From contig OZ038392.1 of NCBI GenBank assembly GCA_964036045.1, forward strand, positions 30,383,087 to 30,447,086: a DNA stretch of 64,000 bases. Direction: 5' to 3'. The notes beneath the pieces are model-generated. The model made no database searches and had not been told where the DNA came from. It worked only from the letters and a program-made list of their open reading frames with translations. The stretch's first letter is position 1; each line of letters starts with the position of its first letter. Origin of the DNA: Eutreptiella sp. 'Long Island Sound 2002'. Lineage: Eukaryota; Euglenozoa; Euglenophyceae; Eutreptiales; Eutreptiaceae. Below are positions 11,962 through 23,519 of the stretch, piece after piece. The position numbers and the translations under genes are program-made.

Positions 11962-14420
11962 ATCACCACGTTGAACCTCATCCAGATAAAGGATGAGAGA
12001 GAAGGGAAGAGCAGAGGAAGGTTGTATGTATGTGTGCTGATGCTTGTTAACACAGTGATAGCATCGAGGTAGCAGGTTGCCAATGTTTCTCCTTCACCAC
12101 ATTTGAAACAGCACTGTCAAATTTACAGTACCAGGCAAATTTGCCATAAAAAAAAACTTCTTTTCAGTAGCACCAACGGACATGGGTCGAATTTGACCAC
12201 AAAAACGTTTAGGAGTCTGTGGACAGAGTGAGCACTGGTCTTAGACCCGCTTGACCTCGCATCGCCATCACGCATGGTACAGTGAACATGTAACTTCACC
12301 ACATAGTGACCAAGCATTGCTATCCTCCCTGGCGTGCCCGAGGAAGGCAATAGGGAAGAGGATAGATCTGATATGATAGACCCTGCCTGACTCAGAGTGT
12401 ACTCCTGCTAGACCGGCGGGTGGAAATCAGTAACTCTTGTTCATGTCTGAAAATACATCGGGAAGGGTCCACCGCTCTCGTTACAAAAAAAAGCAGCAGC
12501 TTCCTGATTCTACTGCCAAATGACACCACTTTCACCTGAAAAGGTAACAAGGAGCAGGGGTTACACTGACACGCACAGGGTGGTTCCATTCAGGATACAT
12601 GGCACCCTCACTCAAGTGAAAAGAGACCATACTCCCCCACCAGGCGTCCCTGTTATACGGGCAAAAGAGCATTTTTCTCCCTAACTGAAAATTCCCGGTC
12701 AGTTTTTCCTCCCTGACCTTTTTTTAAACATGTCAACACCTCTGCGAGTCCTTAAGTACAAGCTGCACAGTAAGGCATATGGCTTTGGGGGGGGGGGGGG
12801 TGATTCAGCAAATCACATTCTGCAATTCTGCACTGCAAAAATCTGCAAAAACCTGCAAAATATTGCGAAATTCTGCACAGTCAAGATACACTGTAGGCAC
12901 AAAGCAGAGCACAGTGGTCAGGCCGGAGAGGAGTGTCGAGAGTGCTGCCACTCAAAGCTCTGTACCCACAAATACAGATACTGTTGATTGGTATCGATGC
13001 CTTGCTACCAAATTCATGGTGCCTTGAACCTTCCGTCCACGTCGCCATTGGACATCAGCATATTCCGTCTTCGTGGCCCGATGAGCCACATTGATCCTGA
13101 TCTCCCCGTGCTGCCCAGACAGAGCAACAGTTGCACAAATAAAGATTCTATGTACAAACATGCATGCTGATGTACATACCAGATACACTCACTGACCCTC
13201 CCTCGCCACGAATGCACGGAACTTTCGTTCCTTCGGAACTTCAGGTTTGCTATCTTGCAGGTATCATTGGGCAGGCCAACCTTCCCTCAACATCGCCATT
13301 GTGCAAAAGGCAAACCCCACCTCCATGCTCCGGCTAACACGATGTGCTCATTGCTGCGCACTTTCTGTGGCACTGCCTGCAAAGTGTGCAAAGCAATACT
13401 GTACCCACGTACCGACGTTGCTGGTGTCGGAATTCGGAAGGGTGCCAAACCCTCCTACAGTACATCCCCCACACAGTCACATGCAAATATTTCATAAAGT
13501 GGACCATTGCGCAGCAACTAACTCGGCCAGCGTCGCACCGTCAGAATTCTGTCCCTGCGAATACTGCGTCGCTGGTGCCCCATGCCGACTCACCGTGTCA
13601 TGACAATCATATGTGGGTGATCCAAAGATGGCTGTCAGAATTTTGACAGCCAGCGCATGCTCCGAAAAAACCTATGCAAAACTTGCCCTCAGCACATTCC
13701 TTCATTGCTAACGCCATTTTACAGGCCCCACAGGACAGCAAACATCTTCGACTACAAACATGCAAAATTCAAGACCTCCCGATTTGATCCCCAAGGTCCT
13801 GTTACTCCATACTGTCACTGTACTCTGGCACTCTATGATGCCACTTTGTGGTGCTCGATGAAGAAATCTTTGCATTGAGGAGAGCTGCTGTCACTCATGC
13901 ATAGGTGACAAAAGAGCCAACCTCTGCCGACCGCACTAACAATTTGATCGCATTCTGCTTGTTATCACTGGTGCCTGATTCATAGCTCTCTGTCCAGACC
14001 TTTCCACTGGGCATCCAAGCGCAATACAGTTACTACTATACATTCAATCGGCACACAGTGTTTAGTCACATGCCCATTCTAGACTGTACCCGGTACAGCC
14101 CATCTACATGTCAAAGGTCAGCAGTTGGGTTGGGCGTGTGACGGCCCCACAGAGTGTGCAGGGAGGATGGCACGACCCAACATGCACATGCATAATGCAG
14201 TGCAGACAATCACTGCAGCCGCGATGGGCCTGCACAAATCTGAGGAGACTTGAGCGTTGCAATTATTGCTTTTGGGATCACATGCAGAGTCAAATTGACC
14301 AGCCTTTTCACCCCCTCCGAAAAGACTGCCAACGTTGGAGCGCAATGCTGCAGTTGCACTGCTTCGAAGGGGAATCAAAGGAAGAGCTGGTCAGTGGGAA
14401 ACGGTCGCTGCAACGCCCCT
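11962..14420. other. intergenic stretch, no supported gene
   Basis: Only short, mutually overlapping frames. Features seen: a 14-base G-run at 12787-12800 followed by degenerate ctgcaaaa words to about 12875, and two similar short blocks (accttccgtccacgtcgcc near 13030, accttccctcaacatcgcc near 13280). Confidence 0.45.
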
Positions 14421-15497
14421 TCAGTGTGCTGCTGTGCCGGGCCTTTCACCTGAAGATCTCTTCCGTTTGGCCGGTGGGCCAACGGCATCAGCCACGCGTG
14501 TGGCCTGGCCACCGAAAGATGCCCCGGAAACAGCACCGCCGGAATCCCCCGCCTCCTGCTGCAGCTTCTGTCTCAGCTTCGCCTTGCGGTTCAGCCTCCG
14601 TCTCTGAGACCATCCAGCGTGCTGCTCTGTTGCTGCCCCGTCCCTGGCCCCCATCCCGTCGCGCGCGCCAACGACAATCCGCTTCGCTCCCGGCACCGGC
14701 ACGCCCCAGTGGTACAGCGCAGGCACGAGCCCTGCCGACACTGCACAGTCCCATCCAACGATCTCGGACACAAAGCCCTGGCGCACGTTGAAGTGGAGGT
14801 GGCCGAGGTCAATCTGGTGGACCACAACGTCCGCGTCCTGAAACGTCCGCACGCCATCTACGAACACCTGGATGCTGGTGCCTCCGTCCCGCAGCACCAG
14901 CAGGACGTGGTTCCATCGGTGCCGCGTCAGCCGTGCCACCACTCCACCGTCAGGGTCTTCGGGCTCCCCCAGGCCATCGATCACCAGGTTGGCTCGGTGG
15001 TCCACCAGCAGTACGAAATCCTCCACCTCACTGTGTGACGACAGGAGTCGCCCAGGGCTGCCATTCACGTACAGCCACATCTGCAGAGTCAGGTCTGCTT
15101 CGGGCTTGCATTGCGGCCCAATCAGTACGCACTTCCCCCGCATGGCAGTCCTGTTGTCCTTCTCCTCCACAAGCGGGTACTCTTGTGGCATTCGCCGCAC
15201 ATACCCATGCCCATAATGGTCCCTGTGGAAATCGTCGTGCAGCAAGAACCCACAAGCTGGCACTGGGATTTGCGCATGCAACAGGAACTGGTGGTGCATG
15301 GAAGCCCCCTCGGGTGGGGTGCGCTGGGCGTACTGGGGCCACAGGCGGCACTGCAGGATCCGGGTCCAGAGGGCGTCCTCCTGCGCCAGGGTCAGAAATT
15401 TGTGGCCCACTTGCGCGACCTGTGCAAGCGCATGGTGCCCCATCAATGCAAAAATTTGCAGGAGGACATCATCAGGCAAAGCGATTAACTGGCTCAT
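14421..15497 (-). CDS. F-box protein with LamG/concanavalin-like domain
   Basis: Intronless 358-aa frame. I start it at the ATG at 15497 because an F-box begins at once: residues 4-52 contain LPDDVLLQIFALMG and a closing W-containing helix, the pattern that binds Skp1 in SCF ubiquitin ligases. The in-frame extension upstream is proline-rich, runs into a C-run and looks untranslated. Residues about 85-270 resemble a LamG-like beta-sandwich: a LTLQMWLYV strand, a WNHVLLVL strand and IQVFVDGVR, typical of LamGL folds. The C-terminus (297-358) is basic and low complexity (RRRLNRKAKLRQK, PPAKRKR), a possible nuclear signal. F-box proteins usually pair the F-box with a substrate-binding domain, so the LamG-like part may be the substrate reader; that is inference. 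The F-box call is firm, the LamG call moderate. Confidence 0.8.
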   Translation of the reverse strand: MSQLIALPDDVLLQIFALMGHHALAQVAQVGHKFLTLAQEDALWTRILQCRLWPQYAQRTPPEGASMHHQFLLHAQIPVPACGFLLHDDFHRDHYGHGYVRRMPQEYPLVEEKDNRTAMRGKCVLIGPQCKPEADLTLQMWLYVNGSPGRLLSSHSEVEDFVLLVDHRANLVIDGLGEPEDPDGGVVARLTRHRWNHVLLVLRDGGTSIQVFVDGVRTFQDADVVVHQIDLGHLHFNVRQGFVSEIVGWDCAVSAGLVPALYHWGVPVPGAKRIVVGARDGMGARDGAATEQHAGWSQRRRLNRKAKLRQKLQQEAGDSGGAVSGASFGGQATRVADAVGPPAKRKRSSGERPGTAAH

Positions 15498-16206
15498 GGC
15501 AGAGACTGGGAAACAGAGAGGGCAATGGCGGGGAGTGGGGGGGGGGGGGTGGGGGAGCAGATGCCAGGGAAGCGTGAGGGAAGGACAGGGGCAAAGGAGA
15601 GGCTGGTGAAGGGAGATGACAATGCTGCAACCTTGCCCCTTGCCGAGGTCCAAGCAGCACTCAAGGATACCACACCAAGTCCAATGTCGTGATTCCAAAT
15701 GGAGGTGATGATGGCTAAGTCCAGGTACGTTGTTTCATTAATGAATTTTTTGACAGTCCGGTGCCATCGATAACTGTTCGAGATTGTTCCGGAGCTTCGG
15801 ACCCAAGATCTGAGACAATACATTGTCGGCCCTACCACCTTACCCGCCATCCTCACTCAGAGGGGGCGTAAGGGTACGGGGCTATGTATACAATGCCCCT
15901 CCCCTCAGGCCACTCCTGCCTGCTGGCTGGAAGAACTGGGGAATGGTAGTTGCTGTTTAGGTAGACTCAGGCGGGCTGTCCCTCGCGTCTGGTTGCAACA
16001 AGGCGCCGCAGGTGCCTCCACGTACTCCTCAGTCACCGCTGGGGGGCCTCGTCGCCCCACCTTGTTAGTTGCAGGTGCGTTGTTTCATTACATGGTAAAG
16101 TGTCCAAAATCAATATCCTTAAGTATCGCCAACCTTGGATCTCCATTATGTGACCCAGCCTGATCTCCATTGTGTGAAGCAGCTTGGATCTGAAGGGCGG
16201 AGGGGT

Positions 16207-16587
16207 CTAGGGGAAAGCTCCCCCGCCTACCAGAATGTAGCCAAGACATAGGAAAGAGCATGCTTGTTGGACAGTGACCCAATCAGCACAATTCTGGTAC
16301 TTTTTGGAGTGGGCACTGGTGTTGTTGAGACATGTTTGGCGTTCTTGGGTGTGCGTCCAATGCAGGACAGTGCATTGATGCTGGGGCTGTGAAAGACTAA
16401 AATACACAGGATGTAAAAGGTCACAAGTGCATGGCAGCTGTGCATCTACAGTTGACTGCATTTCAACGTCATACAGCCAGCAGCAACCCTTATGGTCTCG
16501 TGATGCCATCCCCCTTGATACTGTCACAAACCTGTGTAGGATGGCCATCGGTACACTCAAACACAGTGCGGAAGTGGTTTTCTGCAT
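16207..16587 (-). CDS. hypothetical 126-aa protein
   Basis: ATG at 16587 to TAG at 16207. The translation has balanced composition with many Cys, His and Gln residues and no recognised motif. It lies 0.7 kb upstream, on the same strand, of the F-box gene's presumed promoter region. No splice sites or conservation support it, and it may be chance. The rest of 15500-18130 shows no better candidate: 16790-17100 is G-rich low-complexity DNA and 17640-17690 is a C-run plus CA repeat. Confidence 0.25.
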   Translation of the reverse strand: MQKTTSALCLSVPMAILHRFVTVSRGMASRDHKGCCWLYDVEMQSTVDAQLPCTCDLLHPVYFSLSQPQHQCTVLHWTHTQERQTCLNNTSAHSKKYQNCADWVTVQQACSFLCLGYILVGGGAFP

Positions 16588-17650
16588 ATAGTATGCCTCT
16601 TGTCGCTTTGCACCTTTGAATCTATCTTTATCCCGCAAATTTTGAACAGGGCAGCGGTCCGACCGGGAAACTGAAGTACGAAGTCACTGAGTGCTGCAAC
16701 ATCTTACTTGGAACAGAAATACCATTGGGGAGATATAAAATGCAAAACAACCTCCTCAATATGTGCTGAATGCGCCGAAGAAAAAATTTTTGGTGCCACT
16801 CAGAAACGTCCCAAAACCCCTGAGTTTCAGCTGACTTAGAGTGGAGGGGGGAGGGGCAGGGCGTCTAGGGGAGGGGGCGAGGGGATCTGAGGGGCATGAA
16901 CGGAATGAAAATTAAAGCAAGTTCGTGGTCCAACCCCCGAAAAATATTTGCTGTCTGTAGAAACAATAGCAAGATGACAGTAGTACAAGGGGGGCCCTGA
17001 TTCAAATATGGACCAACCGTGGTGAAGCACTTTGGGGGGTCCAGACGGGGGAGGGGGGGGCTGGAGGGGGGGCCCGCCGGCGCCAAAATTTTTTCACCCC
17101 AACATATATACCTCAAAATGATCAGTGCATCGTGGTTTTTGGTATGTATGTTGGGGTAAAAATTTTTTGAAAAAAACTTGCCACTCCAGAGGAGGTGGAG
17201 GGGATGGCCAAACTCTGAGCATTTTGAGTACACACACATGGGGTGAAAAAAATTTTACTCCCTGTCGTACAACGAAAAAAAAACCTCGGCGCCTTCGCCA
17301 TTGCCATCAGTTCCGTACCCCCCCCCGCCCCTTGCACAGGCACCACCAAAGGCACAGAAAACGACAGTTTCACCAGGTAGTGGTGCTTGCACAAGGGTGG
17401 TACAACGGTACGGCGGTACAATGGGGGAGGGTAAGAACCAAGTGTTCAACTGTTCACTGCAATGTGCAGCTCGCTACCCTGCACCCTTGACCTAGAATAG
17501 GGTCAGAGTCATGAGTCCTGAGGGGCGGAGGTCCAGCCCGACACGTAAGCCCCCTGTGATATCACTGAATTTCACCACCGCCTGTCCTGAATAAGCCCCC
17601 CCTCCCACACCTGTACGGAAGTCTGGGCTGGGATGGTCCCCACCACGTAA

Positions 17651-17686
17651 CCCCCCCCCCCCCCCCCCACACACACACACTCTGTG
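17651..17686. repeat. 18-base C-run plus (CA)n
   Basis: An uninterrupted C18 tract followed by about nine CA dinucleotides. It is one of many G/C homopolymers of 10-18 bases in this window. Confidence 0.9.
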
Positions 17687-18132
17687 GTGGTCCCTGCTCC
17701 CCATAAGCAAGTTGCAGCTGCCCCTTTTCCAAATACAAAGCATTTGGGTTCGGTTGTGCCCGGGTGCAACACCTTCATGGCTGCGGGGAGGCTGCCAGCA
17801 AGGCGATGCCCACGCTCACAGAAAACCCGCTTGATTGTCAGCAAAGCGCCATTGGACGCTGCCACAAAATGTCCGGCACTGTCAACAAGGGCCGTTGTTT
17901 CACATCAGACGGGGCCTTGACGGGAATTAAAAAAATTCTTGCGCTGGGCCCAACAAATGCGCGCACTGCCATAGAGAAGGGCACCAGGCACTACACGCAG
18001 CAAAGTGTCAAGACATCCAGTGACACATCCATCTGAAGTCATTGGTAAAGAGAAGACATGTGAACCTCCACCTGCAGTCACAGTTTAATAAACAACAACA
18101 ATTCGGTTTTTCACCGTCGGCAGTTGGCGGTT

Positions 18133-18357
18133 ATGAGCGGGGCAACGGACGCCGATGTGGAATCCCTGTGCCTGCAGTCCCTGGAGGACGCTGCAGGGCC
18201 ATATGGATGGATGTACCCCGGTAGTGGAGGGCAGTTGGGAGGTAGAAGACTTCCAACCGGGTACAAACACTCCCAAACCCAAAGCGGCCGGTGGCTAACT
18301 GCCGGCGGTTGGCGGGTCACCGCCAGCCCAGAGGGCGGTCCTGAAGAGGCTGCTTAA
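18133..18357 (+). CDS. hypothetical small protein (74 aa)
   Basis: ATG at 18133 to TAA at 18357. It begins MSGATDADVESLCLQSLEDA, with a purine-first codon pattern and a local rise in GC relative to the flanks; the middle is Gly-rich. A possible donor (ccccg/gtagtg) occurs about 84 bases in, so this could be a first exon. Similar ggcagttggcggt / ggcggttggcggg words lie just before the ATG and near the end, hinting at repeat content. No domain recognised. Confidence 0.35.
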   Translation: MSGATDADVESLCLQSLEDAAGPYGWMYPGSGGQLGGRRLPTGYKHSQTQSGRWLTAGGWRVTASPEGGPEEAA

Positions 18358-18402
18358 CGAAGATAAAAAAAGGTTGTCTTTGTCAAAAGCCCCCCTGCTA
18401 CA

Positions 18403-18455
18403 CGCACACACACACACACACACGCAATCGCACACCCACAGCAGGACAAACATTC

Positions 18456-18490
<35 letters not shown>

Positions 18491-18500
18491 CACACACACG
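18403..18500. repeat. (CA)n microsatellite, interrupted
   Basis: Two CA tracts (about 18403-18423 and 18455-18500) separated by a short unique piece. Confidence 0.95.
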
Positions 18501-19272
18501 ATTGCAAGGCAAAACGGGCACAACTCAGGTTCCGAATGCCAGAATCCTCGTCAGTTGGATCGTCAAACAAGACAAAGCATGTCTAACGCCAATAGGCGTC
18601 TTTTTGCAGTACAGGGCGAAGAGAAGGGCAACATCCTGTTCCCGCCGATGACCATGTTAAACCATTGGCAGCCGCGCTGAGCGCTAAGCCAGTGGCCTGC
18701 AGCAAACAAGCACGTGTGTCATGCCATGCTAGATACTCGGATTATCGGGTAAGCCAGGAATCCTCCCCCCTGCCCTGCACCACTTCGAGCGTCACCGAGG
18801 CACGTGGTACCACAAACAGTTGACTGGGGAGCGGGAGAGGGATTGTAAGTATGACCAGAAAAAACCGACGTGGAAAAGCCATAGGTCTTGCTGTTGGTAA
18901 AACCGAAAAAGTGAAATCCTGAAATGCTGAAAAGGTTTCCTGCATGCACCATCATTGGTGCATTACACACACACATTGTCATGTCTTGAGCCCTTGCAGG
19001 GGCAGTGATCACTGGAGCACAGTGCAAGGAGCTGGCCCAGGGTGTCACTGTCTTTTTTTTTCTTCTCGGGCTCAACAAGTTCGATGAGTATAATGTGAGC
19101 TCTCAGGCAACAGCCTGGGTCAAGAAGTAGGGCATATAGTACAAACGAGGGTTCCACATTTATCATGTGTTCCAGCTTTACCTGGGGAACTGTCTCTGTT
19201 CACTACCTGCTTGGTCTACCCCTTGCATATGCACTGCGCAGTGCCACGCCTAACGGCCTTATGTTGTTGGAG

Positions 19273-19651
19273 CTAGCCCAGGGTGGCACTGTCCCAGCAC
19301 CACGCACCGTTCATGCCCGCCACAGTCAACTGGGGTGGGAGTTTCCATGAACTGTACGCTGTCCCAGCCCAGAAAGCATGATTGTCCAGCCACCTGGCAA
19401 TGAGCGCAACGACCACGCACCGTTTGGTTGGCATGTGGTATGAGAGGTGGTGCAATATTTTGATGGTTGCTGGTACGGAGTGAGGGGTGGAGCAGTACGC
19501 TTTTTGCACCGCCCTGTGTAGTGCCCGCATAGCCGACCCCCTCTTGGACCCGGAAAGGAGGGCCACTTGGAGCCACGCGGCCCTGCTGAGAATCTGAGAC
19601 AACCAGGTCGTTGCCAGGGCAGAGTATTCTTCAACACTGATGTGAAGATGG
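19273..19651 (-). CDS. probable 3' exon, unknown protein
   Basis: A 125-codon open frame ending in TAG at 19273, with a good acceptor just upstream (taccttccag before 19651). The translation is rich in helix-formers at its start (SVEEYSALATTWLSQILSR) and basic in the middle, with well-mixed codons beginning mostly with purines. An internal cag/gtggct could act as a donor. A second acceptor-like tgtctcag lies at about 19596. No known domain; the neighbouring frame at 19655-19886 is probably part of the same gene. Confidence 0.42.
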
Positions 19652-19654
19652 CTG

Positions 19655-19886
19655 GAAGGTATTCATGGGGGGCTCGCTGAGGGGTCTTCCATGGAGCGTC
19701 TAGCTTTAATTCCCAGCTGGCAGTCAGAGCAGCAAGTTCAGCAAATGCCGTGCCTTCGGACTCCCCACCCCCCAGCACCATGACAACACCGACCGCCTTG
19801 GTCACAACTTGACAGCACCGCCCTGTACATGTGGTAACCTTTTTGGAGATGCATTCACAGTCCACCTGGAGAGTCCAGCAGTCCAT
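19655..19886 (-). CDS. possible 5' exon, weakly RNase H-like
   Basis: An ATG at 19886 opens a frame whose best part reads AVGVVMVLGGGESEGTAFAE followed by LAALTASWEL. That strand-strand-helix pattern with a glutamate in AELAAL resembles the first half of RNase H folds, but a convincing DG start and the later aspartates are not seen, so this is only a hint. The 3' limit is uncertain; ctccag/gtggac near 19850 would be an alternative donor. It precedes the 19273-19651 exon in a different frame, so an intron or a frameshift must lie between them. Confidence 0.25.
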
Positions 19887-19893
19887 TAGTCCT

Positions 19894-19894
<1 letters not shown>

Positions 19895-19926
<32 letters not shown>

Positions 19927-19930
19927 ACAC
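19895..19930. repeat. (CA)n microsatellite
   Basis: Tandem CA/CACG dinucleotides. Confidence 0.9.
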
Positions 19931-20726
19931 AACCACAACCAATTCTCACTCCCAGACCCCTTGTGCCCCTCGTGTCCTACCCCCCCTCTGTCCAAACCAA
20001 AGTCACAAGATTGAAAGCATCTCGTGCGGGTCAAGCAAGCCACAGCCGCGGTGCACATCAGAGCGCATATCGGCATCCAAAGAGCATGCGCAACACCACC
20101 TCAACGAACGGAATGGAACCGTCGATTCCATGGCACCCAACCGTTTGGAACCCACAAACGGTCTGCACAGGGCAAGGAATGCATTCAACAAAAATTGCTG
20201 CAAAACTGCGGGTTCCAATGACAACAGCAAAACCAACTGGTCAGTGCGTGACAGGCCGCTGGGACGTCAGATCCATAAATACAGTTCCTTGTACCCTCCT
20301 CCTGCACAGTGCATCTCAATGCCCTGGCCCTTTATTGATGAAGGCTCACAGGAGGCCTCGCCTTCAGTCACCATCCACTGTCACCTCAAACTACAGAAAT
20401 GGTCGGTAGAAATGGTCGGTGTGGGGGGGGGGGGCATAGTCTGAAAAGGGCAGCAAAACACAGTTATTGACAAGGAGGTGTTCTCTGGAGCCCAGGCATG
20501 CGGGGCCGTGAATACATTCAAATGCCGCTCAAACTGCGAGGGTCCCGACACACCGACTTGGCAGCAGGTGGCGCAGAAACACTGCCGTGCCTGCTCAGAC
20601 CAAACCTGAACCCTGAGGCTATCTCTCGCTTTACACAGATGTTGCTGGCGGGCAACAGGGGCACCTGCTCCCACCAGGTCCATCGTGTAAACAGATTCAG
20701 GATCCCATGGCACTTTTTTGCTACCC

Positions 20727-20815
20727 CCCCCCCCCTTGCGAGAGCAACACTAAAGTTCCAGAATTTGACGGAAACAACACCTCCTGTTGCTCTGACAAGG
20801 GCGTTGTTTGTGCGC
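20727..20815. mobile_element. short MITE-like element, family 2, copy 1
   Basis: Begins with a C-run then cttgcgagagcaacac and carries the family core aacaacacctcctgttgc, then tctgacaagggcgttg. The right terminus, which in other copies is gttgctctcgcaag plus a G-run, is degenerate here. Copies at about 21020-21099 and 26640-26733 define the family. Confidence 0.6.
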
Positions 20816-21019
20816 ACCGTGAGAAGACACAGGAGGTGACTATTGTGTCATGAATGTACTAGTCGTCAGGTGATTCCCCAATCTCCACCTCCAAAGGAGA
20901 AGAAGCGGTGAAAATGGGTGGCAGGGCAGCAACCAATATCCCTAAAATACCATGCCAAGCCTCAAATCACCGAAAAAATGTGATCTTCATGGACCACCAG
21001 AAAAAGGAACCGCCAAATT

Positions 21020-21099
21020 CCACAGTTCCAAAAGTTGCGGAAACAACACCTACTGTTGCTCTGACAAGGGTGTTGCTCTCGCAAGGGGGGGGGGGGGTA
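21020..21099. mobile_element. short MITE-like element, family 2, copy 2
   Basis: Shares the core aacaacacctactgttgc and the intact right terminus gttgctctcgcaag followed by a G-run. The left terminus is decayed. No coding capacity. Confidence 0.6.
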
Positions 21100-21690
21100 G
21101 CCTCATAGCTCTGGAGGTGCGGGGCCAGCCCCCCCCCGCCCGCTCCTAAGCCCCTCCTAACCACAACAATTTGCATTGTTCGTCTTTCCAACTCCCTTTT
21201 GAAATTATGTGCCTTTGAGTGGATGCAATCCAGTGGCTCTTGGTCGTTGGCTGTGTCAAACAGGGTAAGTCTACCAAAGGTTCCACCTACACCTTCGCTT
21301 AGCTCACCTTAATTCTCAGCCCCCCCACCCCTCCTGTCCAAACTAGCCTGAAACTAGCCTGAAAGTACATTGTGGCCTTGAACGACACTTCAGTGACACT
21401 CCTTGACCATGAATTCATCTCAACGGTGATTGTAATCTGAGTTCTTGTGAACCATCCATTAACAGTAAGCTTGTTGTACCTGCAAAGGTGCAACAAGCAT
21501 GTATCTCATGTTTTCAGATTGAAATAACAATACTATCTGTTAACAAAATCTCGCTTTAGTTCACGCATATGCCAGAGGGAGTCTGGAGGGTGGCGACCAG
21601 CGTCGATTTGCGGCCAAACCAGCCGAAAGGCACTGGGATGCACTGTGCACAAGGAGGTTACAAGGAACTGTCGTCTGTAGATCTGACAGC

Positions 21691-22002
21691 TCAGCAGCAG
21701 GGCACGTGCAGGGCAATCAGTTTGCTGTCATCCATTGATCCTGTCTGCATGCTGTGCCAAGAGGCACTAGGACACCATTGAGAACTTAGACCTTTGGTAA
21801 AGCATTGCGACCCTGATCCATAGCTCCTGAAGTACCAGTGAGGCCACTCCGTGCCATCGACCAGTGACCCCAGTGCAAGACCCTCATGCCAAATCCGGGT
21901 CCCACCCGCAGGCACATCAGGGACTCTGGGACAGGCAAAGGGCTGGAAATCAGCAACACTCCAATAGTTTAGGTCAGGATGGCGCGTTGTTTCTTGTCCA
22001 CG
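21691..22002 (-). CDS. probable terminal exon, unknown protein
   Basis: A frame of 103 codons ends in TGA at 21691 and starts directly after a strong acceptor (ttgttgttgcttcag, before 22002), phase 0. The translation is rich in Trp, Ser and Gly, for example NYWSVADFQPFACP near its start and EWPHWYFRSYGSGSQ in the middle, a composition unlike chance frames in this region. The preceding gene candidate (22141-22749) ends with its own stop 139 bases upstream, so this exon either joins it by alternative splicing (aacact/gtgttt would keep phase 0) or belongs to another gene. Function unknown. Confidence 0.45.
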   Translation of the reverse strand, partial: RGQETTRHPDLNYWSVADFQPFACPRVPDVPAGGTRIWHEGLALGSLVDGTEWPHWYFRSYGSGSQCFTKGLSSQWCPSASWHSMQTGSMDDSKLIALHVPCC

Positions 22003-22140
22003 CTGAAGCAACAACAAGAAGAATATCTGATGTCTGGACATCTCAAAGAGCAACCGCACAAACCAAGGAATCAGGTGGTCTGAAGAAGAGGAAAGGTGCT
22101 GACAGTAACACCAGTGGAGCTAAAATGCTGGAATTCACTT

Positions 22141-22749
22141 TTAGCCTCTAACAAAATCTTGCCAATGGGCGGGAAGTGGCTGGATGCACCCCCGCCCCCT
22201 TGTTTTGCAATCAAACACAGTGTTCGCTGAATCCATCATATGTACAGCAGTGCTACTATGCGGCGATCCTGCGCCAAAGGCGTGCACCGACACCGACAGC
22301 GTTCCTTGTTGCGCCCTTAGATGTGAAGTCAGATCTCCTTCCCAAGGAATCCCACATCCCTGCACCCACATCGGATCAACCCCACCGTATGCAATTTCGC
22401 GTCCCCGCCTGAGACCCATGAACGAAGTCCAGATAAAATGGGGGAGGGAACGCGACCGGGAACACCATCCCAGCGCCAGCAGCGGCAGGAACACACAATG
22501 TGTGATGGTGATGGCAGCTTGGCCTACCCCACAAGCCTGGAGATGCGTCCTGAAGGGCACAAGGGATGCTGCAGGCACAGCCGCGCACCGTCTGCTGTGG
22601 AAGGCAACGCGGCAGGAACCGTCCAATCGGCGACAAAAGCCACCTGCCCACTTTTCATAACACACTAATGGCCGCTTCCGCACAGCGCTTGCCACAATGC
22701 TCAGACAATGACAGCCTGAATTCTGATGAGCTTCCAGGTACAATTCCAT
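22141..22749 (-). CDS. orphan protein, 202 aa, intronless
   Basis: ATG at 22749 (followed by G, a good eukaryotic context) to TAA at 22141, uninterrupted. Codons favour purine-first triplets through the second half. The protein is Cys- and His-rich in its N-terminal half (Cys pairs near residues 13-15 and 40-70), has a hydrophobic stretch around residues 85-105 that could be one membrane segment, and ends without low complexity. I recognise no family. The DNA just upstream is a pyrimidine-rich ccgttttcccc repeat that has an inverted relative at 23415-23510. Confidence 0.5.
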   Translation of the reverse strand: MELYLEAHQNSGCHCLSIVASAVRKRPLVCYEKWAGGFCRRLDGSCRVAFHSRRCAAVPAASLVPFRTHLQACGVGQAAITITHCVFLPLLALGWCSRSRSLPHFIWTSFMGLRRGREIAYGGVDPMWVQGCGIPWEGDLTSHLRAQQGTLSVSVHAFGAGSPHSSTAVHMMDSANTVFDCKTRGRGCIQPLPAHWQDFVRG

Positions 22750-22802
22750 GGAAAAACGGGGAAAATGGAAAAACGGCGGAAACTGGGGGGACGGGGGAAA
22801 TG
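22745..22802. repeat. ggaaaaacgggg-type repeat, inverted partner of 23415
   Basis: Purine-rich words (ggaaaaacgggg, gggaaaatgg, ggggacgggggaaatgg) on the plus strand; the complement of the same word type fills 23415-23510. Confidence 0.6.
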
Positions 22803-23414
22803 GCGGAAGGACTAGCGTACATTGGCCATTGGCACGAACCACAATGAATCAGTGACGCACAAACCTTGTGAATCAGGGATGAGGGTTTAGTTTGCTGAGA
22901 TCCTGATGCCAAGTTGTTTGGTAGTGCACCCCAGATATGTTCTAATTGCCATTGGATGCGAGACCCCTCATTGGGACCACTGGGCCGTGCTCGCCAGTCG
23001 TTTTGTGGGCACTTGTTGGAGGGCATGCTGATAAACCAAATAGGAGGCGGGCTGCAGAATGTGGCGCGTCAGGAACAAACTTCAGCGCATCCTCCGCCAA
23101 ATAACAATCACCAGTGTGGCCCCCAACCTGACGAAGAGCTTGCCCTGCTTGTTGTGGGGTGTGGGGTGTGACTCCCAGTTACTTGGCCTTCTTGCAAAGA
23201 TTGGGGGCCTTGATCCAATCCGCTTGGGGTTGGTGAGCAAGGAAGTGGGGACAAAATTTGCCCCTTGCTGTGCAATAACAGAAGGATCCATGGTACCTGT
23301 GCTGAACATACAAACACAAAAGAACAAGCACCACACAGGCACAACTGGTATCAAAATTCTGGCTGCGATTATTTGGGCAGTAGCAACAGCACACAGCACA
23401 GAACACGACTATTC

Positions 23415-23510
23415 CTCCGTTTTTTCCTTTTCCCCCCCGTTTTCCCCCATTTCCCCCAGTTTTTCGAGAAAACAAGAAACAAGTTCTCGTTTTCCCCCGT
23501 TTCCCCTTGT
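23415..23510. repeat. ccgttttcccc-type repeat
   Basis: Pyrimidine-rich words (ccgttttcccccatttcccc) interrupted by a small palindrome, tttttcgagaaaac. With 22745-22802 it brackets about 650 bp. Confidence 0.6.
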
Positions 23511-23519
23511 TGATACGTG

